From assembly GCF_014696435.1 (NCBI RefSeq), contig NZ_JACJQG010000035.1, positions 25,354 through 89,353 on the forward strand: 64,000 bases of DNA. Reading direction: 5' to 3'. Of the stretch, positions 41,260-50,939 are shown piece after piece; the first letter of the stretch is position 1; each line of letters opens with the position of its first letter. The position numbers and the translations under genes are program-made. Under the pieces are notes generated by a model. It was given only the letters and a program-made list of their open reading frames with translations. It had not been told where the DNA came from and searched no databases. Source of the DNA: Calothrix anomala FACHB-343. Lineage in GTDB: Bacteria; Cyanobacteriota; Cyanobacteriia; Cyanobacteriales; Nostocaceae.

Positions 41260-42630
41260 ATGCTCTACTGTTCCAATCCTCATTGCTCAAATACCTTTAA
41301 TCCTGATGGCAATAAGTTTTGCATTCATTGTGGACAAACACTCACACCATTGTTCCGAAACCGCTTTCGTGTGATTAGGCTTTTAGGTGAGGGTGGATTT
41401 GGTAAGACTTATGAAGCCAGAGATACAGACAAAATGGATGAACCTTGCGTAATTAAGCAATTTTTCCCGCAAGTACAAGGAACAGCAGCATTAGAGAAAG
41501 CAACAGAATTGTTTAAGCAAGAGGCGAAACGTTTGTATGAATTGGGAGAACATCCGCAAATTCCCCGCCTGATTGCTTATTTTGAACAGGATAAGCGTTT
41601 GTATCTCGTACAAGAATTTATTAATGGACAGAATTTATTAGAAGAATTGCAGCAACAGGGAACATTTAGCGAAGAAAAGATAATACAGCTTTTGAATGAT
41701 TTATTACCAGTTCTGCAATTTATTCATGAACGCGGAGTAATTCATCGGGATATCAAACCAGAAAATATTATGCGTCGTCAACAAGACGGCAAATTTATAT
41801 TAATTGATTTTGGTGTTTCTAAACAAACAATTGGTTCAATTATTGGACAAGTAGGAACTACAGTTGGTACACCTGGATATGCACCAGTTGAGCAAATGCG
41901 CGGTCAGGTTTTTCCTGCTAGTGACCTTTATAGTTTGGGAGTAACTTGTATTCGACTATTAACTGGATGTTTACCAAATGGAGGAGTTTATGATTCTCTC
42001 TATGATGCGTTGAAAGGTAAATGGATATGGAGAGAATGCTTACCATTTGCTACCATTATTACTCCTATTTTGGCACAAATTTTAGATAATTTGCTTCAGG
42101 ATTATGTCACAGAGCGCTATCAATCTGCTGCTCAAGTAATACAAGTTATTACTCCTCCAAATTTGAGATCAGCAGTAGGAATGAATTATAAAATTCTGCA
42201 AGATCTACTAATATCTCAAAAATGGCGAGAAGCTGATCAAGAAACCTGGAAGGTTATGCTGAAAATATCTAATCGAGAAAAAGAACGTTACCTTAGAGTA
42301 GAACATATAAAAAGCTTTCCCTGTCAAGACTTATTAACTATTGATGGCTTATGGTTACTATACAGTAACGGACGCTTTGGTTTTAGTATCCAGAAGCAAC
42401 TATGGGAAAGAGTTGGGGGAAAAGCCGACTTAGATTTGAAAACCTGGAACTATTTTGGAGAGTGTCTTGGATGGCGGAGCAAAAATAAGTGGGAGCCTTA
42501 TGAAGATTTATCATTTACATTAGCTTCTCCAGCAGGGCACCTACCTAGAGCAATATGGAGCATGAGATTGGATGGAAGAAGGAAAAGACTCTCTGCTCTG
42601 ACATCAAGACTTACGGATTGTCAAATATAG
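41260..42630 (+). CDS. Serine/threonine protein kinase with zinc ribbon and C-terminal GUN4 domain
   Basis: 456 aa. An N-terminal zinc ribbon (CSNPHCSNTFNPDG ... FCIHCG, about 4-24) is followed by a eukaryotic-type kinase (about 34-280). The kinase has the glycine loop LLGEGGFGKTYEA, the Lys in CVIKQF, HRDIKPEN, DFGVS and GTPGYAPVEQMRG. The C-terminal about 140 residues (MNYKILQDLLISQKWREADQ to the end) are a GUN4 domain, which binds porphyrins such as Mg-protoporphyrin. The fusion could link tetrapyrrole status to phosphorylation; the target is unknown. The kinase is probably soluble since no membrane segment is seen. It is monocistronic. Confidence 0.9.
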   Translation: MLYCSNPHCSNTFNPDGNKFCIHCGQTLTPLFRNRFRVIRLLGEGGFGKTYEARDTDKMDEPCVIKQFFPQVQGTAALEKATELFKQEAKRLYELGEHPQIPRLIAYFEQDKRLYLVQEFINGQNLLEELQQQGTFSEEKIIQLLNDLLPVLQFIHERGVIHRDIKPENIMRRQQDGKFILIDFGVSKQTIGSIIGQVGTTVGTPGYAPVEQMRGQVFPASDLYSLGVTCIRLLTGCLPNGGVYDSLYDALKGKWIWRECLPFATIITPILAQILDNLLQDYVTERYQSAAQVIQVITPPNLRSAVGMNYKILQDLLISQKWREADQETWKVMLKISNREKERYLRVEHIKSFPCQDLLTIDGLWLLYSNGRFGFSIQKQLWERVGGKADLDLKTWNYFGECLGWRSKNKWEPYEDLSFTLASPAGHLPRAIWSMRLDGRRKRLSALTSRLTDCQI

Positions 42631-43457
42631 GAGTTTAAGAAGTAGGGTGTGTTATGCCGCAGGCTAACGCACCTTGAATTGCTAATGATGCCGGACTTTG
42701 ATCAATAACACAGGCTAAATTTTAATTTTATTAACGTAGTGCGATCGCTGGCTTGCATTGCCTGACAATGGGCAAAATGCGCCAGCTTTATCATTTACAT
42801 ATATTTAGGACTCATTTTTAAAGTTTTGGTAAACAAAAAAGCATTTCGCTTTCTTGTTTATCGAAATCAAGTACTCATTTTCTTGTTTTAAGTAAGCAAA
42901 AAGCCATTTCGCCTTCTCGTTAAGCCTTAACGAGTTCTCATTATTGTGTTTTCCACAGGTAAAATACTATTTCACCTACTAATTAAGCCTTTTCGCCTTC
43001 TTATTTCGGTAAATTACGCAGTCATTTTGGTGTTTTCCGCAAGTGAAAAGGTATATTGCTTACTCATTTAAGTAAATCGCGCACTCATTTTAGTGTTTTC
43101 CGCAGGTAAAAAGGTAGATTAATTGCTCAAAAATGGCGATGTATGGCAATAAGCGGCTGTATAGCTAGGTTTTATTGTTTTTGGCGAGGCTTAAGGCGGG
43201 CTACGACTACGCATTTGTTTTTAGGGAACTGCAAAAAATGAATTATCAACAAAGGCAGAGGGCAAAGATCTAAAGTTTTTGTTCGTGATTGAGCCTTCTG
43301 TACCTTCTGCCAAATTGGTTTAAGATCCCCTTTAATTCCCTTCTGACTTCTGCCTGTCTTGTAAGCCAGATATGAACCGCAAACGAGTTTTACTAATCTG
43401 CTAGACTAGCCTAAATTTGCAAATATAAAAACTCGTGGCGCAAGCTGATAAAAAACT
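42631..43457. repeat. Long intergenic region with degenerate repeats
   Basis: 827 bp without a gene. Between about 42800 and 43130 a degenerate motif, ctcattttngtgttttccgc followed by aggtaaaaaggta, occurs in four versions near 42873, 42935, 43019 and 43092. The spacing is uneven (about 62, 84 and 73 bp). A cttaaggcgggctacgactacgc fragment (43189-43211) belongs to the dispersed ggcgggctacgcctacgc family. The region ends with the leader of the ABC transporter gene. Confidence 0.6.
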
Positions 43458-45128
43458 ATGAGTGAAGCTTTATTTTCTGTGGAAAATCTGCGCGTTGCTT
43501 ATCCTCAGCCCAGTGGAGAAGAGCTTAAATGGGCTGTGGATGATGTATCTTTTACACTGCAAGCTGGTGAAAGAATGGGCTTGGTGGGGGAGTCTGGTTG
43601 TGGTAAATCAACCTTGGGGCGGGCTGTAATGCGGTTGCTACCTGGATCTAGTAGGATTGAAGGCACAGCAAAATTCCAGGGAAAGAACGTATTTGATTTA
43701 ACACCGCCAGAAATGCGGAAGTTTCGCGGGGAAGCGGTGGCGTTAATTTTCCAAGATCCGATGACGCGCCTCGATCCATTGATGACTATTGGTAAGCATT
43801 GTGTTGAAACTCTCCAAGCGCACGCACCAGAATTATCAGCAGCACAAGCCAAGGAAAAAGCGATCGCAACTTTAGAAAAGGTAAAAATTCCGGCGAGTCG
43901 GTGGAATCAGTATCCCCATGAGTTTAGCGGGGGAATGCGACAAAGGGTAGCGATCGCTTTAGCTTTACTTCTCAATCCCAAGTTAATTGTGGCTGATGAA
44001 CCGACTACCAGCTTAGATGTCACCGTTTCCGCTCAAATCTTGCAGGAATTGACTAGATTGTGCGGGGAGGAAAACATGGGTTTGCTGTTGATTTCCCACG
44101 ATTTAGCAATGGTTGCGGAATACTGCGATCGCATTGGCGTCATGTACCAAGGTAAAATGGTGGAAATGGGGGCAACGCAAACGGTATTTCGTCAACCTCA
44201 ACATGAATATACGCGATCGCTTTTACAAGCAGCTTTGCATATCCAAGCGGTAGATGATAGCGGGGAATTAATTCTCGCTAATGACGAACAGCAGCAAGTT
44301 CCCAACCGGGAAGCAGAATCGCCAATTTTGCGTATTAGCGAACTCAAGCAGCATTACACTATTGAACCGAATTTTATTGAGCGATTATTTAAACGCGAAA
44401 GTCAAACAATAAAAGCTGTCGATGGAATTGATTTAGAATTGTATCCAGGGGAAATTTTAGGATTAGTGGGGGAATCAGGCTGTGGTAAAAGCACCCTTTC
44501 ACGGACAATTTTGCAATTAATTAAACCTACTGGTGGTAAAGTCGAATTTTTAGGACAGGAATTAACTAAATTATCTCGTCAACAAATACGTTCTTCCCGG
44601 CGACAAATGCAGATGGTGTTTCAAGATCCCCATGCTTGTCTCAACCCAGCGATGACGGTAGGACAAAGTATAGGCGATCCCTTATTAATTCACAATCTCG
44701 CGGATGCGGCTAAAGCTAAAGAAGAAGTATTGTGGATGTTGGAAAAAGTCGGTTTAACACCCGCAGAAGTTTATTATCAGCGTTATCCTTCCGATTTATC
44801 AGGGGGACAACAACAGCGAGTAGCGATCGCGCGTGCTTTGATTACTCGTCCTAAACTATTAATCTGTGACGAACCTGTGAGTATGTTAGATGCTAGCGTT
44901 CAGTCACAAGTACTGGATTTAATGTTGCAGTTAAAACAAGAATTTGAGCTAACCTATCTGTTTATTACCCATGACTTGTGGTTAGCGCGATTTTTATGCG
45001 ATCGCATTGCCGTGATGAATGGCGGTAAAATCGTCGAAATCGGCGCAACAAAGCGAATTTTTGCAAATCCTCAGCATCCTTATACTAAAACTTTATTAGC
45101 TGCTGCGCCGTTATTAGCAAGGGCTTAG
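43458..45128 (+). CDS. Fused double ABC ATPase of a peptide/nickel-type transporter
   Basis: 556 aa with two complete ATPase domains. The first has LVGESGCGKSTLGR, EFSGGMRQRVAIALAL and LIVADEPTTSLD. The second has LVGESGCGKSTLSR, DLSGGQQQRVAIARAL and LLICDEPVSMLD. The layout equals a DppD-DppF fusion (YejF/GsiA-like), which powers uptake of di- or oligopeptides, glutathione or nickel. The DppD-type extension after the first domain is present (QHEYTRSLLQAALHI). No permease or binding protein is adjacent, so the partners are elsewhere. The ATG at 43458 gives MSEALFSVENLRVAYPQPSG. It is monocistronic. Confidence 0.9.
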   Translation: MSEALFSVENLRVAYPQPSGEELKWAVDDVSFTLQAGERMGLVGESGCGKSTLGRAVMRLLPGSSRIEGTAKFQGKNVFDLTPPEMRKFRGEAVALIFQDPMTRLDPLMTIGKHCVETLQAHAPELSAAQAKEKAIATLEKVKIPASRWNQYPHEFSGGMRQRVAIALALLLNPKLIVADEPTTSLDVTVSAQILQELTRLCGEENMGLLLISHDLAMVAEYCDRIGVMYQGKMVEMGATQTVFRQPQHEYTRSLLQAALHIQAVDDSGELILANDEQQQVPNREAESPILRISELKQHYTIEPNFIERLFKRESQTIKAVDGIDLELYPGEILGLVGESGCGKSTLSRTILQLIKPTGGKVEFLGQELTKLSRQQIRSSRRQMQMVFQDPHACLNPAMTVGQSIGDPLLIHNLADAAKAKEEVLWMLEKVGLTPAEVYYQRYPSDLSGGQQQRVAIARALITRPKLLICDEPVSMLDASVQSQVLDLMLQLKQEFELTYLFITHDLWLARFLCDRIAVMNGGKIVEIGATKRIFANPQHPYTKTLLAAAPLLARA

Positions 45129-45455
45129 GGCTAGGGGCTAGGGGCTAGGGAAGGGGGATAAGGGGGACAAGGAGGACAAGGAGGACAAGGAGGACAAATG
45201 AAAATTGTACAGACAAGGGTTCATCGCGTCTCTAACAAATGACTATTGACCATTGACCATTGACCATTGACTATTGACAATTGACACAACTTCTACCCCC
45301 TAGGTAAGTAGGAGCAATTGCAATTTTTTGCTAAATCGAATAATATACACGACCGAAATAAATTATTTGTGCCTTTGTAGTCGAAAATTTTAATAGACGG
45401 CAAAGGCTTAAAGAAATGACAAAGCCAAATTTTGCAATCAAAGCAAGCGTATGTA
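45129..45455. repeat. Intergenic STRR arrays
   Basis: Consecutive short arrays: gggctag units (45127-45149), aggacaagg/aggacaa units (about 45169-45197), and tgaccat/tgactat units (about 45240-45286). A degenerate copy of the acaattgtacagacgcgatt palindromic unit lies at 45201-45236. No gene is evident. Confidence 0.85.
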
Positions 45456-47402
45456 ATGGCTAAACCAATGGTTTCCCGCAAAAGACTCAGCAAACGGTTT
45501 ATGCGCTGGTTGCTGGAAGAAAACAGAAGACAGAAGCCAGGGCCCTACCGTAAGGAAGAACCACATCATCAGCATCCCTGGTGGCAAGTTATGTGCTTGA
45601 CTGGTGTGGATTATTTTTCAACTCTGGGCTATCAACCAGGAATTGCCGCACTAGCAGCAGGTGCCCTTTCACCCATAGCAACGCTGATTCTGGTTTTACT
45701 GACATTATTTGGAGCCTTACCCATCTACCGACGCATTGCAGGTAAAAGCCCTCATGGTGAAGGGTCAATTGCGATGTTAGAACACTTGCTGTCTTGGTGG
45801 CAAGGTAAAATTCTGGTGCTGTGCTTGCTTGGCTTTGTCGCCACGGACTTTATTATCACTATTACCCTGTCGGCGGCTGATGCTACAGCCCATATTATTG
45901 AAAATCCCCTAACGCCAGATTTCTTCCACAGTCAGGAGATTGGGATTACTTTGTTATTAATTACCTTACTAGGGGTAGTTTTTCTGCGGGGTTTTAAAGA
46001 AGCAATCGGCATAGCAGTATTTTTAGTAGGTGCTTATCTGCTCTTAAACTTGGTTGTGATTGGCGTTGGTGGATATCAAATTCTCATTAATCCTAGCGCG
46101 ATCGCTAATTGGCAAACTGCATTATTCGCCCAAAATGCTAACCCCTTATCAATGCTGGGTGCGGCGATGTTGTTATTCCCGCGTCTAGCACTGGGTTTAT
46201 CTGGCTTTGAAACTGGGGTAACAGTTATGCCCTTAGTTCAAGGTAGCAGCAGCGATAGTCCCGATTACCCTAGAGGAAGAATTCGCAACACGCGCAAGCT
46301 ACTGACATCTGCGGCGTTAATTATGAGCTTCTTTTTGCTCACCAGCAGCTTGATTACTACTTTACTCATTCCCGCCGCAGAATTTGCGGCTGGTGGGAAA
46401 GCTAACGGTAGGGCTTTAGCTTACCTAGCACATCAGTATTTAGGTAACACCTTTGGCACAATTTACGATTTAAGTACGATTTCGATTCTCTGGTTTGCTG
46501 GAGCCTCAGCAATGGCGGGATTGCTGAATATTGTACCCCGTTACTTACCCCGCTATGGCATGGCTCCCGATTGGGCAAGAGTCGCCCGTCCTTTAGTTTT
46601 AGTTTATACAGCGATCGCCTTTATTGTCACAATTATCTTTCGGGCAAATGTCGAAGCTCAAGGTGGGGCTTATGCCACTGGCGTACTAGTATTAATTACT
46701 TCCGCCGCCTTTGCTGTTACCTTATCCCTGCATCATCAAAGATTACATCGCGGAACTTTTATCTCTGCAATTATTACCTTAGTATTTATATATACTACTG
46801 TTGTTAATATTATTGAAAGACCAGAAGGGATTAGAATTGCGGCTTTCTTCATTAGCAGTATCATTATTACCTCCTTAATTTCTCGCGTCTGGCGTTCCAC
46901 AGAACTGCGCGTAGAGCGAATTGAAATAGACGATCGCGCCCGCGAATTTATTGCCGAAGAAAGCCAAGGCGCAATCAGAATCATTGCCAATCGCTTGAAT
47001 GCAGGCGACGTAGCAGAATATACCGCCAAAGAAACAGAGGTAAGGGAAGATAACCATATTCCCGCCCACGATCCGGTTTTGTTCTTAGAAATTATGGTAT
47101 CCGATGCTTCGGAATTTGCGGATGTCATTAAAGTTAAAGGTATCCAAGTAGGCGACTATCGGATTCTGCGGGCGGAAAGTGCAGCCGTACCAAATGCGAT
47201 CGCTGCTTTACTGCTGCATATTCGCGATCAAACAGGTAAAATTCCCCATGCTTACTTCGGCTGGGCTGAAGGTAACCCCATACAATATTTACTGCGGTTT
47301 ATATTGTTTGGTGAAGGTGATATTGCCGTAGTCACCAGAGAAGTACTGCGTCGCGCTGAGAAGAATCCCCAAAGGCGTCCTGGGGTGCATGTGGGAGGAT
47401 GA
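45456..47402 (+). CDS. APC-superfamily amino acid/cation permease
   Basis: 648 aa from the ATG at 45456 ([13 protein letters not shown]); a TTG start at 45432 is open but unlikely. About twelve membrane segments are followed by a cytoplasmic C-terminal domain of about 150 residues (from [20 protein letters not shown]). The N-terminal part, [20 protein letters not shown], is the first transmembrane helix with the unwound substrate loop of the APC fold; [13 protein letters not shown] follows in TM3. It is related to predicted amino acid permeases and KUP-like carriers of cyanobacteria. The substrate cannot be deduced. The next gene (Uma2) begins 57 bp downstream in the same direction. Confidence 0.75.
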   Translation: MAKPMVSRKRLSKRFMRWLLEENRRQKPGPYRKEEPHHQHPWWQVMCLTGVDYFSTLGYQPGIAALAAGALSPIATLILVLLTLFGALPIYRRIAGKSPHGEGSIAMLEHLLSWWQGKILVLCLLGFVATDFIITITLSAADATAHIIENPLTPDFFHSQEIGITLLLITLLGVVFLRGFKEAIGIAVFLVGAYLLLNLVVIGVGGYQILINPSAIANWQTALFAQNANPLSMLGAAMLLFPRLALGLSGFETGVTVMPLVQGSSSDSPDYPRGRIRNTRKLLTSAALIMSFFLLTSSLITTLLIPAAEFAAGGKANGRALAYLAHQYLGNTFGTIYDLSTISILWFAGASAMAGLLNIVPRYLPRYGMAPDWARVARPLVLVYTAIAFIVTIIFRANVEAQGGAYATGVLVLITSAAFAVTLSLHHQRLHRGTFISAIITLVFIYTTVVNIIERPEGIRIAAFFISSIIITSLISRVWRSTELRVERIEIDDRAREFIAEESQGAIRIIANRLNAGDVAEYTAKETEVREDNHIPAHDPVLFLEIMVSDASEFADVIKVKGIQVGDYRILRAESAAVPNAIAALLLHIRDQTGKIPHAYFGWAEGNPIQYLLRFILFGEGDIAVVTREVLRRAEKNPQRRPGVHVGG

Positions 47403-47458
47403 GTAGAAAATTCAAAATTCAAAATTAAGTAATTTTATTGTCTATTGACAATGACCTT

Positions 47459-48064
47459 ATGACTTCTATTTTCCCAAAAACTCTGACTTTCGCGGATTTT
47501 ATCGCCCATTACCAAGAAAATCCTCGTTATGAACTGGTAGATGGAGAACTAATTGATATGGAACCTACAGGCCCTCATGAAACAGTGAGTGGTAAACTGG
47601 CAACACAAATAGGGATACATCTAGTTGCAGAACAACTTCCTTGGTTTATTCCCCGCACTTGTTTAATTTACCCCTTTACAGATGCGGCTACAGTCCGTCG
47701 TCCTGATATCATAGTTCTCGATGAAACCGTTCTTAATCGTGAACCTCTCTGGGAACGAGAACCTGTAATTACATTGGGAAAATCGATTAAATTGGTAGTA
47801 GAAGTAGTTAGCACTAATTGGGAAACAGACTATGCGCGCAAAGTTGAGGAATATGCGCTATTAGGGATTCCTGAATATTGGATTGTAGATTATCGCGGAT
47901 TAGGTGGTATAGCATTTATTGGTAAACCCAAACAACCTACCTTTACAGTTTGTCAATTGGTTGAAGATACATATACTCAACAACAATACCGACTAAATCA
48001 ACCAATTAATTCACCGCTTTTACCTGGGTTTCATATTCGCTTAGATGATATTCTTCCTCGTTAA
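47459..48064 (+). CDS. Uma2-family (DUF820) restriction-endonuclease-fold protein
   Basis: 201 aa from MTSIFPKTLTFADFIAHYQE. The Uma2 fold is evident: YELVDGELIDMEPTGPHE near the start (conserved Glu in VDGEL), RRPDIIVLDE (catalytic Asp), LVVEVVSTNWETDY (conserved Glu in V-E-V-x-S), and RKVEEYALLGIPEYWIVDY (Lys and D). This is a PD-(D/E)XK-like nuclease family greatly expanded in cyanobacteria, with unknown biological role. The start ATG at 47459 is preferred over a TTG at 47438. Both flanks carry STRR-like repeats (aaaattcaaaattcaaaatt and the 48232 unit). Confidence 0.9.
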   Translation: MTSIFPKTLTFADFIAHYQENPRYELVDGELIDMEPTGPHETVSGKLATQIGIHLVAEQLPWFIPRTCLIYPFTDAATVRRPDIIVLDETVLNREPLWEREPVITLGKSIKLVVEVVSTNWETDYARKVEEYALLGIPEYWIVDYRGLGGIAFIGKPKQPTFTVCQLVEDTYTQQQYRLNQPINSPLLPGFHIRLDDILPR

Positions 48065-48231
48065 TTTCCATTGGTTAATTAAATAATGTTGGCGACATAT
48101 ATAAATATATTCCAGAGGGCAAGGCAATGCCTTGCCCCTACAATCTCTCCCTATTCTTTTATACGACAGATGTGGTTCAAATAGGTGAAAACTGCTGTAA
48201 TCTAAAATCCAAAATTGATACAGCAGATTGC

Positions 48232-48350
48232 CAGTTTGTGAGGTACAGATTATCGTTGATTGTAGGGGCACTGGCACTGCCATGCCCCGAAGCGCGTACC
48301 TAATTTACTTGATTTTTTAATCTAAAATCCAAAATCTAAAATCCAAAATT
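48232..48350. repeat. Dispersed hairpin repeat and ctaaaatc heptamer run
   Basis: The unit cagtttgtgaggtacagatt with the ggggcactggcactgccatgcccc hairpin (48264-48287) equals the 39598 family. From 48320 the phrase aatctaaaatccaaaatcta repeats up to the next gene's start. A leading element cagagggcaaggcaatgcct at about 48112 is another small palindrome. Confidence 0.8.
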
Positions 48351-48353
48351 GAT

Positions 48354-49334
48354 ATGACTCATCACATTTTAAAAGCCACCAAAGATACAGTTCATCTTGG
48401 TGGTTTTTCTCATGTATTAACACCAGCCTTAACTGTTAATTCCGGTGACACAATCGAGGTAGAAACTTATAGCGGTTATTATGTTTACGAGCAAGCCCCA
48501 CCGGAATTTATGACACCGGAATTTCTCGACATCTGCAAAAATTTACCCCCAGAAAGAAAAATTGCTGGCGGGCCGCATTTACTCACAGGGCCAATTTATG
48601 TACGAGATGCAAAACCAGGGGATGTTTTAGAAGTAGAATTAAATGCGATCGCTCCAAGTTTACCTGTAGGTTTCAATGCTATTCGTAGCGGTTGGGGTGC
48701 TTTACCAGAAAAATTTCCTCAACCAGCTTTAAGATTTATTCCCTTAGATTTAACAAATAACATCGCGGAATTCCCAACTGCTAGCGGGATTAAAATTCCC
48801 CTCAAACCCTTTTTTGGTATCCTGGGCGTTGCTACCCCAGATGCATCGCGAAATTCTATTCCCCCTGGGGCTTATGGGGGTAATATTGATAATCGAGAAC
48901 TACAACCAGGATCGCGCCTATTTTTACCGATTTTTGTCCCTGGTGCCTTATTTTCCATCGGTGATGGACATGCAGCCCAAGGAGATGGAGAAGTTAATGT
49001 CACTGCCATTGAAACTTCCATGAATGGTACAATCAAGCTCAAGCTGCGTCAAGGTTGGAATTTAACCACACCAATTGCCGAAACTCCTACTGATATCATC
49101 ACAATGGGCTTTGGTGAAACCTTAGACGCAGCTTTAGAATTAGCCCTGAAAAATATGATTGAATTTCTGGAACGTTTCGCTGATTTATCGCCAGAAGATG
49201 CATATGTACTGTGTAGTTTAGCAGTCAATTTTCGGATTACTCAAGTGGTGAATAGTCCGCAAAAAGGAGTACATGGAATGCTACCTAAATCAATTTTTTC
49301 CCAGAAAATCAGTTTGTCATCTCACATTTCCTGA
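48354..49334 (+). CDS. Acetamidase/formamidase family hydrolase
   Basis: 326 aa. The FmdA/AmdA family signature is clear: HLGGFSHVLTPALTVNSGDT at the start, HLLTGPIYVRDAKPGDVLEV, GAYGGNIDNRELQPGSRLFL with the family's GN-x-D segment, and GDGHAAQGDGEVNVTAIETS. These enzymes hydrolyse formamide or acetamide to ammonium and the acid, and could feed the glutamine synthetase route. It has no signal peptide, so it is cytoplasmic. It is followed after nine bases by a TauE/SafE-type membrane gene, probably cotranscribed. Confidence 0.9.
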   Translation: MTHHILKATKDTVHLGGFSHVLTPALTVNSGDTIEVETYSGYYVYEQAPPEFMTPEFLDICKNLPPERKIAGGPHLLTGPIYVRDAKPGDVLEVELNAIAPSLPVGFNAIRSGWGALPEKFPQPALRFIPLDLTNNIAEFPTASGIKIPLKPFFGILGVATPDASRNSIPPGAYGGNIDNRELQPGSRLFLPIFVPGALFSIGDGHAAQGDGEVNVTAIETSMNGTIKLKLRQGWNLTTPIAETPTDIITMGFGETLDAALELALKNMIEFLERFADLSPEDAYVLCSLAVNFRITQVVNSPQKGVHGMLPKSIFSQKISLSSHIS

Positions 49335-49343
49335 CTATTAATT

Positions 49344-49715
49344 ATGTCTAATATTCTCATTCAATTGTTGATAATTGGGTTAGTAGCTGGCGTTGCTGGC
49401 GGTATGTTTGGTATTGGTGGCGGAGCAATTATGGTACCAGCAATGGTATTAATTATGGGTATGGATCAAAAGTTTGCTACAGGTACTTCAATTGCTGCCC
49501 AAATTTTACCAATTGGCATTCTAGGCGCAGTAGTTTACTATCGCAACGGTCAATTAAATCTCAAATATGCAGCGATTATTGCGGCTGGCTTAGTAATAGG
49601 TAATTTATTTGGCGCATTATTTGCCAATCAGCCTTTTATTAGCAGCGAAACTATGAAAAAGCTCTATGGTATTTTCTTACTACTTTTAGGCGCTCGTTAT
49701 TTAATTGGTCGCTAA
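49344..49715 (+). CDS. TauE/SafE (TSUP) family membrane transporter, half-size
   Basis: 123 aa, about half of the usual 250. Four membrane segments with the family glycine motif AGVAGGMFGIGGGAIMVPAM near the N-terminus and FATGTSIAAQILPIGILGA. The usual protein has two such halves; this form presumably dimerises. The family exports sulfite, sulfoacetate or similar anions. It begins nine bases after the amidase stop codon, so a link to that operon is likely, for instance export of the acid product; that is only inference. Confidence 0.8.
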   Translation: MSNILIQLLIIGLVAGVAGGMFGIGGGAIMVPAMVLIMGMDQKFATGTSIAAQILPIGILGAVVYYRNGQLNLKYAAIIAAGLVIGNLFGALFANQPFISSETMKKLYGIFLLLLGARYLIGR

Positions 49716-50309
49716 ATGGCTGGGAACCGATATTAGTCAACAGTCAGTAGGGGCGGGTTGATTGAGAATTATCGTTGTACAGTGAGGATATTTGTGAACC
49801 CGCCCCAGCCCTACGAGTTATGGTTTAAGTCATACTTAAGCCCCTAACAACTATATCCAGCTATTGAAAATTATTATTATTAGTATTGAAGCAGTCAATA
49901 CTTAAATTAACCAGCAATCTCAGGTCTTATTTAGTTGTTAATCTTGATTTAATCAAGCCTGCACAAACCAAAAATTTTTAGTAAAATGTATAAATATTCC
50001 CAAATACTTGCATTTCTTATTGACTTCCGCTAGAGTCAAAGCAGGTATCTAAACAAGCGCCTGATGTCCATTTCAGGAGATTAAATGGATAAAACGCTAG
50101 ATTGCAGCCATAAAAACTGAGTCTTAGCGAGCGAATAGCAGTTTTTTGGAAAAAATTTCCCTGCTACCCAAGCTTAAATATTTATTAGAGCGCCTCTACT
50201 GGTGTTTTTTTTAGCCTTGCTGTTTTTTCAGTGAAGGTAACAAAATAGCTGACCTCAATTTTACATCCCATTTTGTTTTTTTCTAAGTTAATTGAGAAAT
50301 ATTTTCAAT
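49716..50309. other. Intergenic region with a terminator and a palindrome
   Basis: 594 bp. An outward palindrome gtaggggcgggtt ... aacccgccccagccctac (49747-49817) with a 40-base loop lies just after the TauE/SafE gene. A hairpin tccattt/aaatgga lies near 50069-50091. At 50188-50212 gagcgcctctactggtg is followed by eight T residues, a probable terminator. The stretch between about 50020 and 50190 could be a small RNA but shows no motif I know. Confidence 0.5.
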
Positions 50310-50822
50310 ATGAACTTAAAATCGCGATCGCGCCTCAACAAACACTGCAAAACTGATTGCCTAAAAACAAAGGTTTTGCAAACTATTAACAATCAGCATC
50401 AATTCACAAGCGCCTATTACCAAAATGAGAATTATTCTTATCAATCCTGGACTATACAGCCCAGATTCTCTGCAACATGGCATAACAGCAAAAGTCTAAC
50501 CCCAGATGTAGAGACAGGGCTGATAAATGACTATATGAATAAGTTAATAAAATTTTCAAATAGTAACCATAAACTTAGCCAAAAGTTTAAATGTAATTTA
50601 AACTACCCACACGGATTAAGTAGCTGGAATTTGCAGAACTTGGCTGCTGGCTGTTTAAGCCAGATTCAGCAAGGCTTTTTACAGCAATTGATAGATTTTA
50701 TCAATTTGATCTATCAAAGATATAAAAATAACTTTGACAATACGGAAGCAGTGTTACAACGCTTCTTTAACTATATTGGAGAAATTTTATTAACCGGAAG
50801 AAGGTTGAGTAGAAATGAATGA
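50310..50822 (+). CDS. Unrecognised protein, 170 aa
   Basis: 170 aa from MNLKSRSRLNKHCKTDCLKT at 50310; an in-frame TTG at 50292 is less likely. The N-terminal half is polar, with few helices and several Asn/Ser/Tyr (YYQNENYSYQSWTIQPRFSA). The C-terminal half is helical (SQIQQGFLQQLIDFINLIYQ). No signal peptide, membrane segment or catalytic motif is evident. It is a single gene ahead of the sucrase/ferredoxin-like gene, with a 117-bp gap. The function is unknown. Confidence 0.5.
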   Translation: MNLKSRSRLNKHCKTDCLKTKVLQTINNQHQFTSAYYQNENYSYQSWTIQPRFSATWHNSKSLTPDVETGLINDYMNKLIKFSNSNHKLSQKFKCNLNYPHGLSSWNLQNLAAGCLSQIQQGFLQQLIDFINLIYQRYKNNFDNTEAVLQRFFNYIGEILLTGRRLSRNE

Positions 50823-50939
50823 TATAAAGTGGCTACTTGCTTAACTTTCATCAATGCTAATTGATGGTGATTGTAGCCAGGATTGCAAATTTACTTTTTT
50901 ATAAACTTGTCCATAACATTTACCCATGAGCACAGATAT

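Noticed and set aside
50020-50215. 6S RNA or a riboswitch upstream of the 170-aa gene
   Set aside because: No conserved motif of cobalamin, TPP or glutamine riboswitches and no extended rod pairing was found. Only the terminator at the end is convincing.
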